DNA of 64,000 nucleotides from Bin87 sp965220105 (lineage in GTDB: Bacteria > Chloroflexota > Dehalococcoidia > Lucifugimonadales > UBA3495). The notes below the pieces were generated by a model. The model was given only the letters and a program-made list of their open reading frames with translations, had not been told where the DNA came from and made no database searches. Where the stretch lies: NCBI GenBank assembly GCA_965220105.1, contig OZ244811.1:1798001-1862000 (forward strand). Direction: 5' to 3'. This document shows positions 16,702 to 26,189 of the stretch, piece after piece. The stretch's first letter is position 1. Every line of letters begins with the position of its first letter. A program made the position numbers and the translations under genes.

Positions 16702-17634
16702 ATGTCGATGAAAGTTGGAGTGATGGGGGCTGGCAGCATCGGCGGGTATTTCGGGGGGATGCTGGCCCGAGCCGGGCACGATGTTACGCTGATTGCCCGC
16801 GGCGAGAACCTGGCAGCCATCCGGCGCGACGGGCTGCGGATGCAAACGGAAGACGGCCACCACGTGGTGCGGTGCGGCGCCACCGACACACCGGGTGAGG
16901 TGGGGCCGGTGGACCTGGCGCTGCTCACGACCAAGACCTACCACAACGTCGACGCAGTACCGGCGATGGGACCGATGATTGGCGATGACACCGCCGTCCT
17001 CTCGCTGCAGAACGGTATCGACTCGTTTTTGCCGGTGGTGGAGCAGTTCCCCAACGCGACCGTGCTGCCGGGAGCGGCGTACATCGAGGCCAACCGGCTG
17101 GGGCCGGGCGCGGTGCAGCAGGCCGGTCGTGTCGTTCGCATCGTTACGGGCGGGATGCGAAACAGCCCGGCGAGTCACGGCGAACGGGCCGCAGCAATCT
17201 GCGCGGCCTTCCGGGCGGCGGGAGTGGAGGCGGAAGCGGCTGACAACATCGACGTGACGCTTTGGACCAAGTTTCTGTTTATTGCGACGATGGCCGGCGT
17301 TACGTCGCTGGCCCGGGAGTTCCTGGCGGATCTGCTACCCCGTAGAGAGTGGCGGAAGATAGTGTTGTCCTGCCTGGAAGAGATTGAAACGGCGGGAAGG
17401 GCGTCCGGAGTGGATCTGGCGGCAGACGTGGCGCCCAGCACCTTTGAATACATGGACCAGGCGAAAGGGGCGATGCGGGCATCGATGCACGCCGACCTGG
17501 TGGCCGGGCGTCCGCTGGAGCTGGAGGCGCTGAACGGAGCGGTAGTCAGGGCTGGCGAGGCTGCCGGTGCGCCGACGCCCATCAACGACGTTATTTACGC
17601 TGCGCTGAAACCCTTTGTGGCCGGCGCACCCTAA
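16702..17634 (+). CDS. panE: 2-dehydropantoate 2-reductase (ketopantoate reductase)
   Basis: The 310-residue protein begins with the Rossmann motif GVMGAGSIGGYFG. It then shows LLTTKTYHN, where the first family lysine sits, LQNGID, and LWTKFLFIATMAG, which holds the catalytic lysine. GRPLELEALNGAVVRAG near the end matches the conserved substrate loop. It reduces ketopantoate to pantoate with NADPH in the pantothenate pathway; panC lies about 42 kb away in this window. AAGGAG sits 3 bases before the ATG at 16702, and a second ATG two codons later has better spacing. Its stop overlaps that of the DAO gene by 4 bases. Confidence 0.9.
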   Translation: MSMKVGVMGAGSIGGYFGGMLARAGHDVTLIARGENLAAIRRDGLRMQTEDGHHVVRCGATDTPGEVGPVDLALLTTKTYHNVDAVPAMGPMIGDDTAVLSLQNGIDSFLPVVEQFPNATVLPGAAYIEANRLGPGAVQQAGRVVRIVTGGMRNSPASHGERAAAICAAFRAAGVEAEAADNIDVTLWTKFLFIATMAGVTSLAREFLADLLPRREWRKIVLSCLEEIETAGRASGVDLAADVAPSTFEYMDQAKGAMRASMHADLVAGRPLELEALNGAVVRAGEAAGAPTPINDVIYAALKPFVAGAP

Positions 17635-18752
17635 TCGTTGCTGGCGAACCGGGCCGGAGAGTATGGGGCGAGATCCCAGGCGGTAGCGCCGTCGGCGATG
17701 AGGTCGGCGAGGGCTGTTGCTATGCCTGGCGCCAGTAGCAGGCCGCTGCGTCCGGTTCCGGTGGCCAGGTAAACGTCCTGGAAACCTGGGACCGGGCCGA
17801 TAATGGGTACCCCGTCGCCAGAGAGGGGACGCAGGCAGGCGGTGTGGCCCTCGATACCGGCCTCGGCCAGGGCCGGCACGACGCGGCTCAGGTTGACCAG
17901 AATGTCCTGGCGGCCGGCGGGGCTGGGGGCGTCGTCGAAGCCGGCGTCTTCCTCGGTGCTTCCGGTCCAGAGTAGTCCGTCGGCTTTGGATATGGCGTAG
18001 TAGTCCCGCCAGCCGACGTAGGTGGAGAAACGAGGGCCGTCCAGCTGGAGGCGCACGATTTGCCCCTTGAGAGGCCGGATGGGGACGGGGATACCGAGCC
18101 AGGCCGCCGCATTGGCAGACCACGGCCCGGCGGCGACGACCACGGCCCCGCAGGACACGGATTCGGAACCCAGTTGCACAGTGGGCGAGGAAACGCCCTG
18201 CCTGACGATTCCGGTTACGTTCCCGTGACGAACGGATGCGCCCAGATGCTCGGCGGCCTGCGCCATCGCCAACAGGTAGCGGTAGGCTTCCAGGACGCCG
18301 ACGGAACCGATGTGGAGGGCGTCGTTGATGTCGGGAGCGATGCGGGGTTCTATGGAGCGAAGGGCCGGCCCGTCCAGCCATTGGGCGGAAACCCCTTCGA
18401 TGGCTAGGCGCTCCAGTCGCTGGCGCAGGATGCGTTCGTCGTCGTTCGTTACCGCCACCGACACGGCATCGGTGAGGCGGAAACCGGTGTCGATACCGGT
18501 GAGTTCGTGGAGTGCGGGATGCAGTCGGGTGTGGAGTTCCAGGCAAAGGCGGCCAAAGTCGAAAAGCGGGCCGGGGATGCCACGACCCCACCAGGGCAGC
18601 AGCTCGCCGAATGCGAACCCGGAGGCGTGGCTACCGATGGAATCGCGCTCGACGATTAACGGGCGCAAGCCTCGTTTGGCCAATTCAAAGGCGGTGGCGC
18701 ATCCGACGATGCCGCCGCCGATAATTGCCACGTCGGCGGTAGGCGATGCCAT
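17631..18752 (-). CDS. FAD-dependent oxidoreductase, DAO family (glycine oxidase-like)
   Basis: The 373-residue protein starts with the FAD dinucleotide motif VAIIGGGIVGCATA and the ERD acidic end of the second strand. It ends with LATGTGRSGLLLAPG, the C-terminal FAD loop. The middle has the DAO pattern KGQIVRLQL and LWTGSTEEDAGFDD. Relatives include ThiO glycine oxidase, sarcosine oxidase and hydrogen-cyanide synthase subunits. The substrate is probably a secondary or primary amine but is not determined. The start at 18752 was chosen because the FAD motif begins nine residues later. A sugar isomerase-like gene lies just upstream on the same strand. Confidence 0.88.
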   Translation of the reverse strand: MASPTADVAIIGGGIVGCATAFELAKRGLRPLIVERDSIGSHASGFAFGELLPWWGRGIPGPLFDFGRLCLELHTRLHPALHELTGIDTGFRLTDAVSVAVTNDDERILRQRLERLAIEGVSAQWLDGPALRSIEPRIAPDINDALHIGSVGVLEAYRYLLAMAQAAEHLGASVRHGNVTGIVRQGVSSPTVQLGSESVSCGAVVVAAGPWSANAAAWLGIPVPIRPLKGQIVRLQLDGPRFSTYVGWRDYYAISKADGLLWTGSTEEDAGFDDAPSPAGRQDILVNLSRVVPALAEAGIEGHTACLRPLSGDGVPIIGPVPGFQDVYLATGTGRSGLLLAPGIATALADLIADGATAWDLAPYSPARFASND

Positions 18753-18804
18753 GGGGAACGACGAGCGGCGCTGGGCAACCCGCGACTTCGGACTTCGCGC
18801 GACT

Positions 18805-19611
18805 TCAGACGGCGTAGGAGCCGAAGAGCTCACGGGCGGCCAGTTTGTCGTCCAGGGAACCAAATGCCATCGTGTAGTAGCCGGAGTAACCGGCTCCTTC
18901 CAGCCTCCGGAACATGGCCGGGAAGTCGATATCGCCCTGTCCGGGCGGCAGGTGAACCTCCACCTCGCCGGTATTGTCAGCGAGACGCACTTCGCCGATG
19001 CGGGTGACTCCGAAGGCATCGAGGAACCCGTTGATGCCCTCTGGAACGAGGTTGGCGTGATTGACGGTGAAAGCCCAGCCGAAGCGCGCAGAAGGGATGG
19101 CGTCGAAGAAGTAACGGCACTCGTCGACGTTGTGGCCCAGGTAATGGACTTCGGCGTTATCGGGTTCCCAGTTCAGGTTCTCGAAGAAGAGGGAAACCGC
19201 GCTGGATTCGGCGTAGTCGGTGACGCGGGCCAGGCGCTGCCGGGCGGCGTCCATGCGCGCGTCAATGGCAGAGCTGAAGTGCATCCCGCCGTGCACGACC
19301 ACGCCGTGGGCGGTGAGGCGTCGGGCCAGGTCGATGTTCCCGCGCAGGTAGGCGTCAACGGCTTCGCCGACGTGGGGGGCGTATTCGGCGACGTTTACGG
19401 CGGAGGCGGTATGCACGGTAACCGCGATTTCATGCCGTTCCATCAGGGTGCGCACGGCGCGCAGGCGGTCATCGGGCCAGTTGTCCACGCGGTTGGGCCC
19501 GGTATCAGCCGAGAAATCGAGGTAGTGGAAGCCGTGTTCGGCGGCGAAGGCCAGGGAGTCTTCCAGGCGGGTTGCGCCGCCGTCGTAGCCGATGCGGTCG
19601 ATGAGGCTCAT
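18805..19611 (-). CDS. Sugar phosphate isomerase/epimerase-like TIM barrel (AP endonuclease 2 family)
   Basis: The 268-residue protein fits the xylose isomerase-like barrel. Metal-site segments visible are VVVHGGMHF (about 105), FFENLNWEP (about 150), FTVNHANL (about 187) and GQGDIDFPAMFRRL (about 230). These hold the expected His/Glu/Asp ligands. Such proteins isomerise or epimerise sugars or inositol derivatives. The substrate is not known here. The start at 19611 lies 9 bases after the stop of the hydrolase gene, so the two are likely cotranscribed, with the DAO gene 52 bases downstream. Confidence 0.85.
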   Translation of the reverse strand: MSLIDRIGYDGGATRLEDSLAFAAEHGFHYLDFSADTGPNRVDNWPDDRLRAVRTLMERHEIAVTVHTASAVNVAEYAPHVGEAVDAYLRGNIDLARRLTAHGVVVHGGMHFSSAIDARMDAARQRLARVTDYAESSAVSLFFENLNWEPDNAEVHYLGHNVDECRYFFDAIPSARFGWAFTVNHANLVPEGINGFLDAFGVTRIGEVRLADNTGEVEVHLPPGQGDIDFPAMFRRLEGAGYSGYYTMAFGSLDDKLAARELFGSYAV

Positions 19612-19620
19612 CGCGTCAAC

Positions 19621-20343
19621 TCACTCCGGGGTTGCGGCGGCGCTGGACGCCAGGCGGGCCGGAATCCAGTCCCGCAGCAGGTCGGCCAACTCGGCGCGGC
19701 ATTCGTCGAGACGATGCTCAGCGCCCTCGTAGAGCACGAGTTCCTTGGGTTCTTTGGCCCAGTCGTGGATGGCGACGGCGCAGGAGAAGGGGAGGCGGGT
19801 GTCGGCCTTGCCGTGTACCACCAGGATGGGCACGGGTGAAATCATGCCGGCGCCCTGGGCTCCGTAGGTTTGTGGCGAAAGGGAAACGACGCCGGCGACG
19901 TAATCGCTGACGCTGCCGGCGGCAACGACGACGGCGCCGCCGAAGGAATGGCCCACTACCACCGGCGGGCCGTAGCCCATGGCGCGCAGGTAATTGACGC
20001 CGGCCAGCAGGTCCAGCGCGCATTCCTGGATGTTATTGGGGTACCGGTAGTCCATCCGCAGCGAGGTGATGCCCGCTGCGGTCATCTCCTGGGCCAGCTC
20101 GGCGTAGAGTCCGGTGGCCGGGCCTCCGTAACCGCCTCGCGCGCCGCACACCCAAACGACGGCCTGGGTGGAATCGGGGGCGGCGTGCACGATGGCGGGG
20201 ATGTCGCCGCGGGTGGTTTGCAGCACCAGGCCCTCGCCCACCTCGCCCTCGTGGGGCGGGCCGACGTACACCTGCTCGATCCGCATGCCGACGCGGGCAT
20301 CCGCCTGGCCGAGTTGGTCGTTGATGTTTCCGCCGGAAGCCAT
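19621..20343 (-). CDS. Alpha/beta hydrolase, dienelactone hydrolase-like
   Basis: The 240-residue protein has the nucleophile elbow GHSFGG with S133, the acid D181 in VVHGKADTRLP and the base H210 in EGAEHRLDEC. The oxyanion region is VWVCGARGGYGG near residue 65. The layout matches small esterase or dienelactone hydrolase-like enzymes, including the KANL3/Tex30-like group. No signal peptide is present, so it is cytoplasmic. It heads a three-gene minus-strand run with the sugar isomerase and DAO genes. The natural ester is not evident. Confidence 0.85.
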   Translation of the reverse strand: MASGGNINDQLGQADARVGMRIEQVYVGPPHEGEVGEGLVLQTTRGDIPAIVHAAPDSTQAVVWVCGARGGYGGPATGLYAELAQEMTAAGITSLRMDYRYPNNIQECALDLLAGVNYLRAMGYGPPVVVGHSFGGAVVVAAGSVSDYVAGVVSLSPQTYGAQGAGMISPVPILVVHGKADTRLPFSCAVAIHDWAKEPKELVLYEGAEHRLDECRAELADLLRDWIPARLASSAAATPE

Positions 20344-20506
20344 GTCACGTCCTCATTGCGAGTTGGGCAATTATGCGGGTCGGTTGACTACGAGTCGGGT
20401 GACGGGGATTTGACCCACAATATAGTTGGAATGGTAACGGCTGTCCACAAACGGGCGGCGACCGCGCGACTCCCGGCGACGCGAGGGGCGCAGGCCGGGG
20501 GGTTGT

Positions 20507-21817
20507 CTAGCCGGCTATGTTGGCCGCCGACCCGGCCGGGGCGCTGACGGAGGGCCGGCGGGCGAGGAAGTAGCAGACGCCGGATGCCAGTTGCGACACC
20601 GCTGCCACGAGCAATACCGAGGCGTAGGTGCCCGTGCTGTCGAAGACCCAGCTGGCCGCCACGGGCGCGGCCAGCGAGCCGGCGCCAAAGCTGACGGTCA
20701 TAATGCCCACCAGGGAGCCGAAGCTGCGGCGGCCAAAATATTCGCCCACCGCCAGCCAACCCAGGATGGCGATGCCCTCGGTGGCAGCGACGGACAACAC
20801 GAATAGCGCGGCGGCTCCGGAACCCGACCACACCATCAGGACGGCGGCGCCGGCCGCCCCCACCGACATGCCGCCGAACAGCAGCCAGCGCGATGGGATC
20901 ACCATGGCGGCCACGCCGACGGCGAACCGCAGGGGAATGATGCCGAAGAAAGTCAGGGACAGGTAAAAAGCCGCCTGCTCCTCCGGCACTCCTTTGGATA
21001 CCAGCAGTGGAATCTGGTTAATAACGAGCGCGTCCGCGCTGGCGATGCGGAGCGTCACCGCCACGGTGAGGAGCCAGAATGACGGAGCGGCCAGGGCCTG
21101 TCTGATTGTGAAGTCGGTTGGGTCTCCGGCGGTGTCCCGGCGTGGTCCCCGGGTGTTTCGGAGCGCATCGCCGTCGGGAAGCAATCCCATGTCCTCGGGG
21201 CGACTGCGTATGACGAGGACGGCGGCCAGGGTCAGGCCGCACAGGAGCACGCCGGCCCACAGGATGGTCGGTCGCCAGCCGATGAGTCCCTGGATGATGG
21301 ATAGGAGGGGCACCATCGCTGCCGCGCCGCCGGCGAAGGCGGTGTTGAGGATGGTCATGGCGAGGGCCTTGCGCCTGACGAACCACTGGTTCACCACGGT
21401 CATCAGGTTGGGGACGATCCCGATGCCGCGACCGATGGCGGCGACGACGGAATAGGCCAGCGCCAGCTGCCAGTACACGCCCACGAAGGACACCGCCGCA
21501 AACCCCGCGCAGCTGAGCAGCCCGCCCGCCAGCACGAGACGGCGATCGCCCTAGCGATCGGCCATCCAGCCGGCCACCAGCGACGCGACGTTGCCGATGG
21601 CCCATGCCGCCCCTACTACAAACGAGAACTGGGCATTGCTAATGTCCAGGTTGGCGCGGATCGGCGCCGAGAAAATCAGGAAGCCGGGGATGATGGCGCC
21701 AAAACCGAGGAACCCCAAACCACCGGAAGCGGCGAGCACCCACCAACCGTAGAAGAACGCGCCGGAAGTCTGGGGCCGGCGGTCGGCCAGGTCCGGATTG
21801 GGGGCGGAGTCCCTCAT
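20507..21817 (-). pseudogene. MFS transporter interrupted by an in-frame amber codon
   Basis: A single 437-codon frame codes for a 12-span MFS carrier. It is paralogous to the intact neighbour at 21828-23147, with the same FFYGWWVLAA start. A TAG codon at 21551-21553 falls inside MFS motif A, between GWMADR and GDRRLVLAG, where the paralogue has DRFGARR. There is no frameshift and the rest of the frame is clean. Either this is a recent nonsense mutation, a sequencing error, or the protein is made only by readthrough. The substrate is likely an organic acid, as in oxalate/formate-type MFS proteins, but this is a family-level guess. Confidence 0.75.
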
Positions 21818-21827
21818 CGGGGTAACG

Positions 21828-23147
21828 TCATGCGTGCGCCCGGGTGGGATTGGGTCGACGGGCCCTGGTGAAGGAGCCGGCGGAAACGGCCTGCAGCACG
21901 ATGATCACCACCAGCACGGGGACGAAACTGCCGGTGCGATCGAAAACCGAGCCGGCCAGGGCCGGCATGATGAGGCCGCTGATGCCGTAGAACAACGTCA
22001 CCATGCCAATCAGGGTACCGAAGCTGCGCCGGCCGTAGTAGGCGCCGACCGTCAACCAGGCCACGGTGCTTACGCCCTGGCCGATTCCCGAAGCCAGTAT
22101 CAGGAACCAGGCCACGGTCTCGCCCGACCAGAGCAGCGCGCCCAGGGAACACAGGGCGACGGCCAGCATGCTTCCGGTAAGCAACCAGCGGGGAGAGACC
22201 CAGGTGGCGGCGAGACCCATAATGAAGCGGAACGGCAGAATGGCAACGTAGGTGAGGGACAAATAGTAAGCAGCCTGTTCCGGGGAGACACCTTTCCAGA
22301 CGAGAATGGGAATCTGGTTGATGACCAATACGTCGGAAGCGACGGTCCGCAGGATTGCACCCACGGCGAGTGCGCAGAAAGATAACGTTGTAAGCGCCTC
22401 CAGCGCCGTGTAGTCCCTCGCGATGGGGATCGTCGCGGGAGCGCCGTCGGCGCTGCGGAGCCGGTCAGCCGGCGCGGTTGCATCGAGAGGTGCAGCGCCG
22501 TAGGGTTGCAGTCCCAGATCTTCGGGTCGGCTGCGGATCACCGCCACCGCAGGCAAGGCCCAGACGCACATCAAGATGCCGAACCCGTGGGCGGTATATC
22601 GCCATCCGATCAGGGCCGTCACCAGGTTCAGCGCCGGCAACATAGCGGCGGCGCCGGCGGTGGCTGAAGTATTGAAAATGGCGATGGCCAGGGCCTTGCG
22701 CCGTTCGAACCACTGATTGACGCAGGTCATGGGTGTCGGAAAGACGCCCAATCCCCGTCCCATTGCTCCAGCGATGGAGTAAGCGATGAGGATCGCCCAG
22801 AAGGAGTGGGCGAAGCCGAGGGCGGCGAATCCGGCGCCGGCCAGCAGCGTTCCGGCGAGGATCAACCGGCGCGCGCCAAATCGGTCGGCGAGCCAACCCG
22901 CTCCCAGGGACGTGATGTCGCCAACCCCCCACGATGCGCCGACGACAAAGGCGGATTGCGCCGAGGTTAATCCCAGCTCGGCTCGGATCGGTACGGAAAA
23001 CGCCAGGTAGCCAGGGATGACTACTCCGAAGGCGACGAATCCCAGGGACGAGGCGGCGGCCAATACCCACCAACCGTAAAAGATTCCGCCTCTCCCGCGC
23101 GGGGCAGAGGCGGATACGTTGCCGTCGGGTATCCGCAGCGGACGCAA
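21828..23147 (-). CDS. MFS transporter
   Basis: The 439-residue protein has 12 predicted spans, a GIFYGWWVLAAASSLGF start and MFS motif A (GWLADRFGARRLIL) after span 2. The central loop near residue 210 is charged. The family style is that of monocarboxylate or oxalate/formate antiporters. It lies 10 bases upstream of its interrupted paralogue on the same strand, so the pair arose by tandem duplication and is probably cotranscribed. The first 20 residues vary and the true start may be internal. Confidence 0.85.
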   Translation of the reverse strand: MRPLRIPDGNVSASAPRGRGGIFYGWWVLAAASSLGFVAFGVVIPGYLAFSVPIRAELGLTSAQSAFVVGASWGVGDITSLGAGWLADRFGARRLILAGTLLAGAGFAALGFAHSFWAILIAYSIAGAMGRGLGVFPTPMTCVNQWFERRKALAIAIFNTSATAGAAAMLPALNLVTALIGWRYTAHGFGILMCVWALPAVAVIRSRPEDLGLQPYGAAPLDATAPADRLRSADGAPATIPIARDYTALEALTTLSFCALAVGAILRTVASDVLVINQIPILVWKGVSPEQAAYYLSLTYVAILPFRFIMGLAATWVSPRWLLTGSMLAVALCSLGALLWSGETVAWFLILASGIGQGVSTVAWLTVGAYYGRRSFGTLIGMVTLFYGISGLIMPALAGSVFDRTGSFVPVLVVIIVLQAVSAGSFTRARRPNPTRAHA

Positions 23148-23203
23148 AACGGATGGGGCGAGGCGCGTGGTCGCAGGTGGGGGTACGGGCGTAACGGGGC
23201 CGG

Positions 23204-23572
23204 TTAGTCTGCCACCGGTATGACGAGATACACGCGTGCGTCGTCGCCGACGACGCGGGTGGTGTGGCCCTGACCGGTCAGGTCTTCGGCCAACAGCACA
23301 TCGCCGGGGCCCAGGCGGTAGGTGCTGCCGTCGCCCAGCCCGATTTCGGCCTGGCCGGCCAGCGTAACGGTGTATTGCTTGCGGGGGGCGCAGTGGAAAT
23401 CGAGAAAGTAATCCGGCGGCGATACCCGGATGGTCAGGCCGGTGGTGGCCTGCATGGGAGTGCCTCGCCCGTAGGAGCCTTCGGTGTCAATGAAATCCTC
23501 GAAGGGCGGTTCGTAATGCTCCAGGTGGGACTGGCCGTCGGTACCGGTATAGACTCTGACGAATTGGGGCAT
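23204..23572 (-). CDS. Cupin-domain protein
   Basis: The 122-residue protein is a single cupin barrel. Motif 1 is present as FLDFHCAPRKQYTVTLAGQAEIGLG, seen around residues 56-80 and with only one of the usual metal histidines (H58). Motif 2 is YRLGPGDVLLAEDLTGQGHTT, with one histidine near 103. It may be a sugar-binding or regulatory cupin rather than a dioxygenase. GGAGGAA lies 8 bases before the ATG. It stands upstream of the MFS pair on the same strand, separated by 56 bases. Confidence 0.8.
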   Translation of the reverse strand: MPQFVRVYTGTDGQSHLEHYEPPFEDFIDTEGSYGRGTPMQATTGLTIRVSPPDYFLDFHCAPRKQYTVTLAGQAEIGLGDGSTYRLGPGDVLLAEDLTGQGHTTRVVGDDARVYLVIPVAD

Positions 23573-23718
23573 GGAAAATTCCTCCGTGGCGACGCTGGAT
23601 GGGCGCTGCGGGGCGCCGTCAGCGCGTGCTGATTGCGGGTTGACCGTCATTATACATAACGACCCCCGCAGGACCGCCGGTGCAACGCGGCCTCGGACCT
23701 GCCCGGTTACCGGAACGA

Positions 23719-23751
23719 GATTGCCACGTCGCTGCGCTCCTCGCAATGACA
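23719..23751. repeat. REP-arm copy
   Basis: GATTGCCACGTCGCTGCGCT followed by CCTCGCAATGAC is the full dispersed arm also seen near 5563 (inverted), 5752 and 16558. It lies in the leader between the cupin gene and the membrane protein gene. Confidence 0.6.
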
Positions 23752-23813
23752 GATGGGCGCGGGCACAGGTCGAACGCGCACAGAACAGAGGGCTACGATG
23801 TTGGCGTGCAGAG

Positions 23814-24188
23814 TCAGGGGTCTCTGGGTTGGCGTCGGGTAACCCAGGAACGGTTGTGGCCGCCTTCGCCCGAAATGCGGGGGCGACGGACGGCATCGAG
23901 CAGGCGGTTGCCGATTACGGCCACGACCAATCCGACGCCGGCGCCAATGGGGAGGGCCAACAGTCCGCCGGCCGTGCACAGCACGATGAGGACGTTGGGT
24001 TCCAACTGCGCCCGGTCGTTGAGTCCGGCAATGAAAGCGAACCGGGAGGCAATGGCCCAGGCCACATAGGCGGCGGCGACGCCAAAGACGGCGGCGCAGG
24101 TCGTGTAGAGGAGTCTGGTGGGTGTCAGCATATTGGGGTGTCCAGGGGGATCGGGAGGTAATTCAGGGGTGAAATAGTTGGCGAACAT
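23814..24188 (-). CDS. Hypothetical membrane protein
   Basis: The product is about 124 residues with two clear spans, at about residues 26-46 (LLYTTCAAVFGVAAAYVAWA) and 66-90 (VLIVLCTAGGLLALPIGAGVG). A basic C-terminal tail follows. No family is recognised. The start is uncertain: ATG at 24242, 24188 or 24131 all keep both spans, and none has a strong ribosome binding site. It diverges from the transporter gene that begins at 24405. Confidence 0.45.
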   Translation of the reverse strand: MFANYFTPELPPDPPGHPNMLTPTRLLYTTCAAVFGVAAAYVAWAIASRFAFIAGLNDRAQLEPNVLIVLCTAGGLLALPIGAGVGLVVAVIGNRLLDAVRRPRISGEGGHNRSWVTRRQPRDP

Positions 24189-24241
24189 AGCCGTCTCGTC
24201 TACGATTACCGCATTAACGATAGGGTAATCTAACGGTATCA

Positions 24242-24267
24242 ACCCGTACTTGCAGGAATTAACGGGT
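24242..24267 (+). promoter_or_regulatory. Inverted repeat upstream of the peptide-binding protein gene
   Basis: ACCCGT at 24242-24247 and ACGGGT at 24262-24267 form a short dyad with a 14-base centre, about 30 bases before a promoter-like sequence. It could be an operator. The evidence is only the symmetry and position. Confidence 0.3.
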
Positions 24268-24296
24268 ATTGCGCGTCGTGATATCGTTGAATCGGA

Positions 24297-24326
24297 TTGA
24301 CAAATTGAGGTTGTGACAGAATTAAT
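24297..24326 (+). promoter_or_regulatory. Candidate sigma-70 promoter for the ABC locus
   Basis: TTGACA at 24297-24302 is a perfect -35 box. ATTAAT at 24321-24326, after an 18-base spacer, is a four-of-six match to the -10 box. The region is AT-rich against its surroundings and lies about 80 bases before the start codon at 24405. Confidence 0.45.
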
Positions 24327-24404
24327 CCTACCCTATCCCTACAGAGTTGGCACGTAAATCACGATATACGGCGCCGACACGACCTAAGGAGGGCAGTTCG
24401 AATA

Positions 24405-26189
24405 ATGGGATTGACACGATTTCTAAACGTCCGGATGCTGCTTGCAGCAGGGCTGGCGGTTGCCCTGATCGGGGCCGCCGCCTGCGCCACTTCGGAAGAA
24501 CCGGCGTCGGTGCAGGATACCACCGGCGGCGCGGCCACTGCGGCCCCCGAGGCCACGGAAGCGCCGGCGATGGAAGAAGAAGCCGGCGGCCACGTCACCG
24601 TGCTGGTGACCAACCTGGGCAACGGCAAGTTTGACCCGTTCCTCACCGAGGGCGAAGACCTGAAATTCCAGCGGATTTTCCAGGTGGCGCTGGTGGGCGG
24701 TAAAGGCGGCAGCGAGCTGACCCCGTCGGTTGCCAAGAGCTGGTCCGTCAGCGATGACGGCAAGGTGTGGACCTTCGACGTCAACGAGGGCTTGATCACG
24801 GCCCACGATGGCAGCATGATTACTCGTGACGACGTGTTCTTCAACCTGGACAGCCGCATGGGTGCGGAATCCGACGCCCTGTTGGAGACCGGTTACTACG
24901 AGCCGCGGGACGTCGCCTTCGCCAAGCTGGTGGACAGTGTTGACAAGGGGCCGGCGGACGACCAGGTTTCGGTGACCTTCAATAAGGTTCGGCTGGACTT
25001 CGCGTTCAACTGGTCTGAAAACGCCGAGGGCGCGGACCCGATGATCGTCCCCGAGGCGGCCATGCGGGCCCGGACCGGCGAAAGGGGATTCGAAGGTTAC
25101 GAATCCGACCCAATCGGCATCGGCGCGATGCGGGTGACCGATTCGATCCTCGAGCAGAAATATTCCTTCGAACGCTTTGACGACTTCTTCTGGACGCCGG
25201 AAAACGGTTTCGACGAAGACCGTCGGGTGACCTTCGACACGCTGGACCTGGGGGTGGTGCCGGACGGACAGGCTCGGGTGGCCGCCCTTCGCGACGGTCA
25301 GGCGCAGCTGATTGAAGCCGACATCGAATTGCAGCCGCAAATCGCCGGCATCGACGGGGCCTCCATAGCTTGGCAAAAAGAGTCTTCCTACAACTGGGTG
25401 GTTTACGTTGACTGCTGGAACGAGGCCCTGTGGTGTTTCCACAAGGAGGCTCGCCAGGCTGCCGAGCACGCCCTTAACAAGGACGACATTGTCAACGGAC
25501 TTTACTCTTCGGAAGCCGTGAATGCCGACAGCTGGTCGCACGTAACGCCCAACTCGCTGGGTTGGGGTGAAAACCTGCGCTCACGTGCGTTCGACGTGGC
25601 CAAGGCTCGCGAGCTGCTCATGTCCATCGGTTTCGGTGGCGCTGACGGCAGCGACGGAACCGACGCCAACGGCGAGCAGGTGTCGTTCACCATCTACACC
25701 TGGGAAGCTGGCGACCTGCCCGGGTTGCCCGAACTGGCCCAGCTGTATCATGACTTCTGGGAACAGGGTCTGGGCTGGGACGTGGAAGTGACGGTAGGTG
25801 ACGCCGCCGCCACACGGCAGGCCTGGAACAACCGGGAGTATCCTGGGGACGTGCTGGTTCGCACCAGCGAAGCCCGTTACGACGGCACGTCGATCGCGCA
25901 GGGCGCGTACCTCAACTCGGCGATCGCCTGGCGGGCGATTGACGATCCGACGGCGGAGCCCTGGGCCAGCACCACGACGCCGGTGGTGGAAAAGGGTCTG
26001 TCTGACCTGAACCCGGCCACGCGTCAGCAGTCATACAACGAGATGTATGCCTACCTGTACGACCAGGCCCACTGGGGCGACGGGTTCAACACCAACGTGC
26101 CGTGGGGCCTTGGTTCCGACGTTTCCGGCTACCAGCCGTGGAGCCTCGTGCCTTACGTGACTGCCCTCTGGACGTTGACGCTGAAGTAG
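24405..26189 (+). CDS. Peptide/oligosaccharide-type ABC substrate-binding lipoprotein (family 5)
   Basis: The 594-residue protein has a lipoprotein signal with lipobox LIGAAAC (C27) and an acidic, Ala/Glu-rich linker. A family 5 binding domain follows: VAKSWSVSDDGKVWTFDVNE near 112, and LEQKYSFERFDDFFW and VAALRDGQAQLIEADIEL in the middle. AAGGAGG lies 9 bases before the ATG, the strongest ribosome site in the region. It should deliver a peptide or similar solute to the permeases that follow. It is the only intact binding protein of the two paralogous loci here. Two permease genes follow, the first of them broken. Confidence 0.92.
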   Translation: MGLTRFLNVRMLLAAGLAVALIGAAACATSEEPASVQDTTGGAATAAPEATEAPAMEEEAGGHVTVLVTNLGNGKFDPFLTEGEDLKFQRIFQVALVGGKGGSELTPSVAKSWSVSDDGKVWTFDVNEGLITAHDGSMITRDDVFFNLDSRMGAESDALLETGYYEPRDVAFAKLVDSVDKGPADDQVSVTFNKVRLDFAFNWSENAEGADPMIVPEAAMRARTGERGFEGYESDPIGIGAMRVTDSILEQKYSFERFDDFFWTPENGFDEDRRVTFDTLDLGVVPDGQARVAALRDGQAQLIEADIELQPQIAGIDGASIAWQKESSYNWVVYVDCWNEALWCFHKEARQAAEHALNKDDIVNGLYSSEAVNADSWSHVTPNSLGWGENLRSRAFDVAKARELLMSIGFGGADGSDGTDANGEQVSFTIYTWEAGDLPGLPELAQLYHDFWEQGLGWDVEVTVGDAAATRQAWNNREYPGDVLVRTSEARYDGTSIAQGAYLNSAIAWRAIDDPTAEPWASTTTPVVEKGLSDLNPATRQQSYNEMYAYLYDQAHWGDGFNTNVPWGLGSDVSGYQPWSLVPYVTALWTLTLK

